Below, piece after piece: positions 14,832-17,054 of a stretch of DNA of 17,054 nucleotides (positions within the stretch are counted from its first letter, which is position 1; each line of letters begins with the position of its first letter). Below the pieces are notes generated by a model that was given only the letters and a program-made list of their open reading frames with translations, was not told the DNA's origin and made no database searches. The stretch lies in contig DMTS01000204.1 of the NCBI GenBank assembly GCA_003477045.1, positions 22,202 through 39,255 of the forward strand. Reading direction: 5' to 3'. The translations under genes were made by a program, and so were the position numbers. Source of the DNA: Candidatus Delongbacteria bacterium. GTDB taxonomy: Bacteria > UBA4055.

Positions 14832-15332
14832 ATGAGAATACTTGGTATTGACCCTGGAATATCCTGCACCGGATACGCTGTTTTAGAATCGGATTCTGTT
14901 GGAAAGATTTCTCTTATTGAATTGGGTGTGATCAGAACTTTACCATCTTCAAGCATGCCTGAAAGATTAAAAACTATTTTTGACGGTGTCAATGAAGTTA
15001 TAGCCTCGCTGGAACCTGACTATTTTGCTATAGAATCAGTTTTTGTCGGAAAAAACATACAGTCTGCGCTCAAGCTTGGTCACGCCCGCGGAGCGGCGAT
15101 CGTTGCTGCTGCAAAATCTGGTCTCGATGTAAGCGAATTCTCTCCCCGCGAAGTTAAACAAAATATCACAGGCAACGGTAATGCAGACAAAGAACAGGTG
15201 CAGTTCATGGTCACTTCTATTCTAAAGCTAACCCAGGTGCCAAAACCTAACGACGCGGCGGACGCGGTGGCAATTGCTTTATCGTTTCTTCAGACTTACA
15301 AATATAAACAAAAAATAAAAGAGCTTAAATAA
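14832..15332 (+). CDS. ruvC: Holliday junction resolvase RuvC
   Basis: A 166-residue endonuclease that cuts Holliday junctions symmetrically during recombination repair, working with RuvAB. The four catalytic acids of the RNase H-like fold can be placed: Asp7 (LGIDPG), Glu68 (FAIESVF), and Asp141 and Asp144 (PNDAADA). The conserved segment VFVGKNIQSALKLGHARGA (70-88) is present. The start lies five bases after yebC, and ruvA follows after one base, so the three are one operon. ruvB is not in the window. Confidence 0.97.
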   Translation: MRILGIDPGISCTGYAVLESDSVGKISLIELGVIRTLPSSSMPERLKTIFDGVNEVIASLEPDYFAIESVFVGKNIQSALKLGHARGAAIVAAAKSGLDVSEFSPREVKQNITGNGNADKEQVQFMVTSILKLTQVPKPNDAADAVAIALSFLQTYKYKQKIKELK

Positions 15333-15333
15333 A

Positions 15334-15933
15334 ATGATCGAAATGCTTATCGGTGAAATACTTTACAAAGAACCGGGAAAAGTTATTATAAACTGTTCGG
15401 GAGTAGGGTATTCAGTCAACATCTCTTCATTTACTTATTCTGCCCTGTCTGACCTTGGAAAAAATCAGACACTTCACGCTTTTCTGAAAGTAAGGGAAGA
15501 TGAAATGACATTGTTCGGTTTCGCCGATAAAAAAGAAAAAGAGCTTTTTCTTATCCTCGGTTCAATAAACGGTATAGGTCCAAAGACGGCGATGCAGCTT
15601 CTCTCTGATATAAAGTTCGACAGATTATACAGCGCTATCGCAACAGGCGATGTTACTCTGATATCACAGGCTCACGGTATCGGCAAAAAAACCGCTCAGA
15701 AGATAGTGTTCGAACTTAAGGATAAGATCGGCAAATTTGAGGATCTGAACGCTTTAAATATTGCGATGGGACTTACAAGCGATAATTCAGAGGCTGTAAC
15801 GGCATTGGTCAGGCTCGGATACAAGAACTCAGATGCAAATTCAGTAGTAGCTAAGATAATAAAAGAAAAAGGCAAAACGATATCTACACAGGAAATTGTT
15901 AAGCTGGCACTTCAGGAAAGAATGAAAAAATAG
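15334..15933 (+). CDS. ruvA: Holliday junction branch migration protein RuvA
   Basis: A 199-residue junction-binding protein that forms tetramers and loads the RuvB motor. Domain I begins MIEMLIGEILYKEPGKVIIN (compare MIGRLRG.. in relatives), which supports the ATG at 15334 rather than the one at 15343. Domain II holds two helix-hairpin-helix motifs, INGIGPKTAMQLL (about 74-86) and AHGIGKKTAQKIVFELKDK (about 109-127). Domain III (about 150-199) is the RuvB-binding tail. Only one base separates it from ruvC. RuvB does not follow; the copper gene starts 54 bases later. Confidence 0.97.
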   Translation: MIEMLIGEILYKEPGKVIINCSGVGYSVNISSFTYSALSDLGKNQTLHAFLKVREDEMTLFGFADKKEKELFLILGSINGIGPKTAMQLLSDIKFDRLYSAIATGDVTLISQAHGIGKKTAQKIVFELKDKIGKFEDLNALNIAMGLTSDNSEAVTALVRLGYKNSDANSVVAKIIKEKGKTISTQEIVKLALQERMKK

Positions 15934-15935
15934 AA

Positions 15936-15990
15936 CATTTGTCATTTTTGTTTATTGATATGTTGGTTATATTAATATGGCGGACAAATG
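15936..15990. repeat. 8-bp inverted repeat flanking the copper gene leader
   Basis: CATTTGTC (15936-15943) and GACAAATG (15983-15990) are perfect inverted copies separated by 39 AT-rich bases. The right copy includes the ATG of the copper protein, so pairing in mRNA would hide the start codon; in DNA it could be a pair of operator half-sites. An eight-base match in a gap this short could also be chance. Confidence 0.35.
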
Positions 15991-16239
15991 GAGTCTAAAT
16001 TGAAAAAAGAATTGAATTTTAATATATACGGAATGCACTGCGCCAGCTGCTCGGCTCTGATTGAAATTTCTCTAAAAAATAAAAATGGAATAGAAAATGT
16101 TTCGGTAAATCTTTTAACAAACACCGCTACAATGACAGTTGATGAGAACGAAATTAAAACGGCTGACATAATTCAGATCATTGAAAATTTGGGATACAAA
16201 GCGGAGCTTGCAGAGGAAGGCGAAAAAAAAAAGCCTTGA
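15988..16239 (+). CDS. HMA-domain copper-binding protein (CopZ-like); zero-frame product of the copZ/copA locus
   Basis: An 83-residue heavy-metal-associated domain with the copper site GMHCASC (15-21), the [12 protein letters not shown] strand pair and a final LGYKAEL strand, followed by a charged tail EEGEKKKP. The fold is complete by residue 75, so this could work as a soluble Cu(I) chaperone. HMA domains of this kind are also the usual N-terminal domain of CopA ATPases, and the ATPase body lies immediately downstream in the -1 frame. The TGA stop (16237-16239) comes two codons after an A-AAA-AAG slippery heptamer, so the protein is either a natural short product of programmed frameshifting, a separately encoded chaperone, or a fragment created by a one-base deletion. 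Ribosome site is weak (GGCGGA). The ATG is inside an inverted repeat. Confidence 0.85.
   Translation: MESKLKKELNFNIYGMHCASCSALIEISLKNKNGIENVSVNLLTNTATMTVDENEIKTADIIQIIENLGYKAELAEEGEKKKP
16212..16239 (+). promoter_or_regulatory. candidate programmed -1 ribosomal frameshift site
   Basis: An A10 run (16223-16232) followed by G gives the heptamer A-AAA-AAG (16227-16233) in exact zero-frame phase, the slippery sequence of E. coli dnaX. Nine bases upstream is a Shine-Dalgarno-like AGAGGA within AGAGGAAGG (16212-16220), similar in place to the dnaX stimulator. The zero-frame stop TGA is at 16237-16239. AAGGC (16217-16221) and GCCTT (16233-16237) could also pair around the A run. I see no strong hairpin further downstream. 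After a -1 shift the reading continues Ala-Leu-Thr-Asp-Glu-Ser-Leu-Lys into the ATPase. Confidence 0.6.
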
Positions 16240-16256
16240 CAGATGAAAGTTTAAAG

Positions 16257-17054
16257 ATGAGACGGTTATTCTTTCTCTCCTTAATTTTCGCCTTCCCTGC
16301 TCTAATATTGGGGATGTTCTTTATGGATCATCCCCTTTTTGTTTTTCAGAATTATTTTTTATGGTTCCTTGCGACTCCTGTTCAGTTCTATTTCGCAAAA
16401 GAAATGTATGTAAGCGCTTATAAAGCCCTGATGAACAGGTCGGCGAATATGGATTCACTTGTCATCCTTGGAACGGGCTCTGCTTATTTTTACAGCGTAT
16501 TTCTCGTTTTGACTCACAATCATCATAATTATTTTGAAACCGGAACCGTTCTGATCACGGTTGTAATTCTTGGCAGGTATCTTGAGGCTATTGCAAAGAA
16601 AAGAACCGGTCAGGCGATCGAAAAACTTATGAAATTGTCGCCGAACTCTGCAACAGTGATAAGAGCCGGGCGGGAATACGCATTAGGTATAGATGATATT
16701 GCTGCCGGTGACATTATAATCGTAAAACCCGGTGAAAAAATACCGGTTGACGGTACGGTCACTGAAGGTAATTCAAGCGTCGATGAGAGTATGATAACGG
16801 GAGAATCGAAACCGGTTTCAAAACGATCGGGAGATCAGGTGATAGGCGCTACGATCAATCAGTCGGGAGTATTCCGGTTCAGGGCGGAAAGGATCGGTAA
16901 AGACACAGTTCTTTCAAGGATAATCAAACTGGTCGAAGATGCGCAGATCAAAAAAGCGCCGATCCAGAGATATGCAGATAAAATATCTTCTCATTTCGTA
17001 CCTTCTGTAATTCTTATTGCAGCCGTAACATTTATAGCTTGGCTGAGTGTCGGA
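16257..17054 (+). CDS. copA: Cu+-transporting P1B-type ATPase (CopA), partial, body in -1 frame of the HMA protein
   Basis: 266 codons from the first ATG to the right edge, where the gene is cut off before the phosphorylation site. Helix 1 is [31 protein letters not shown] (39-51) is the helix typical of copper ATPases; [21 protein letters not shown] (60-80) follows; the actuator domain holds TGES (181-184), needed for dephosphorylation, after PGEKIPVDG (158-166). The product exports Cu(I) across the inner membrane. The ATG at 16257 has no ribosome site, and the same frame is open upstream to 16233 and through the A run, so translation probably enters by -1 frameshift from the HMA frame, giving a normal HMA-linker-ATPase. 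Independent initiation would give a CopA without an N-terminal metal-binding domain. Confidence 0.9.
   Translation, partial: MRRLFFLSLIFAFPALILGMFFMDHPLFVFQNYFLWFLATPVQFYFAKEMYVSAYKALMNRSANMDSLVILGTGSAYFYSVFLVLTHNHHNYFETGTVLITVVILGRYLEAIAKKRTGQAIEKLMKLSPNSATVIRAGREYALGIDDIAAGDIIIVKPGEKIPVDGTVTEGNSSVDESMITGESKPVSKRSGDQVIGATINQSGVFRFRAERIGKDTVLSRIIKLVEDAQIKKAPIQRYADKISSHFVPSVILIAAVTFIAWLSVG

Noticed and set aside
15934..15987. Promoter for the copper gene (for example a TATATT near 15968)
   Set aside because: No -35 box at normal or MerR-type spacing could be matched; the gene may be read from the ruv operon or from a promoter that I cannot recognise.

Overview
The window is about 17 kb of dense, AT-rich bacterial chromosome (low GC, judged by eye). 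The organism looks like a Gram-negative (diderm) bacterium: there is a family 9 (heptosyltransferase-type) LPS glycosyltransferase, a secreted MltC-like lytic transglycosylase and a secreted Spy/CpxP-like protein. Shine-Dalgarno sites are often clear (AGGAG type), GTG and TTG starts occur, and three candidate sigma70-like promoters can be read. I cannot place it in a phylum; nothing here looks like a plasmid, phage or island. No tRNA, rRNA, CRISPR array, insertion sequence or attachment site was seen, and no gene-free stretch exceeds 300 bases.

Layout. (1) 1-912, minus strand: the N-terminal 304 residues of a U32-family (RlhA-like) protein that runs off the left edge. (2) 1024-8298, plus strand: one tightly packed run of nine genes behind a good sigma70-like promoter: a DegT-type sugar aminotransferase, a membrane-anchored GT2 glycosyltransferase, a WecB-like UDP-GlcNAc 2-epimerase, a NatB/NatA-like ABC exporter pair, a small protein of unknown function, biotin ligase BirA, L-isoaspartyl methyltransferase Pcm and a YqaA-type membrane protein. 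The first three suggest synthesis and transfer of an amino sugar to a lipid carrier or surface glycan; the last three are housekeeping genes apparently sharing the transcript. (3) 8307-9467, minus strand: an ArgD-like class III aminotransferase, convergent with yqaA and sharing a hairpin made of both stop codons. (4) 9594-10160, plus strand: a secreted Met/His-rich Spy-like protein. (5) 10212-11500, minus strand: a GT9 glycosyltransferase coupled to a 98-residue four-helix membrane protein. (6) 11574-11783, minus strand: a cold-shock protein with its own terminator and a structured leader. (7) 12052-15933, plus strand: MltC-like transglycosylase with a long coiled-coil insert, then greA, yebC, ruvC and ruvA. 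(8) 15988-17054, plus strand: a copper module running off the right edge.

The most interesting feature is the copper module. An 83-residue HMA copper-binding protein ends just after an A10-G run, and the Cu+-ATPase body (copA) continues in the -1 frame without any stop between the run and its first transmembrane helix. The run contains the in-phase heptamer A-AAA-AAG, the slippery sequence of dnaX, with a Shine-Dalgarno-like purine tract about nine bases upstream and the zero-frame stop two codons downstream. This is the arrangement expected if programmed -1 frameshifting makes a free copper chaperone and a full-length HMA-ATPase from one gene. The principle is known from E. coli copA, but the slippery site there differs. 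A one-base undercall or deletion in an A11 tract would look identical, and reads must exclude it.
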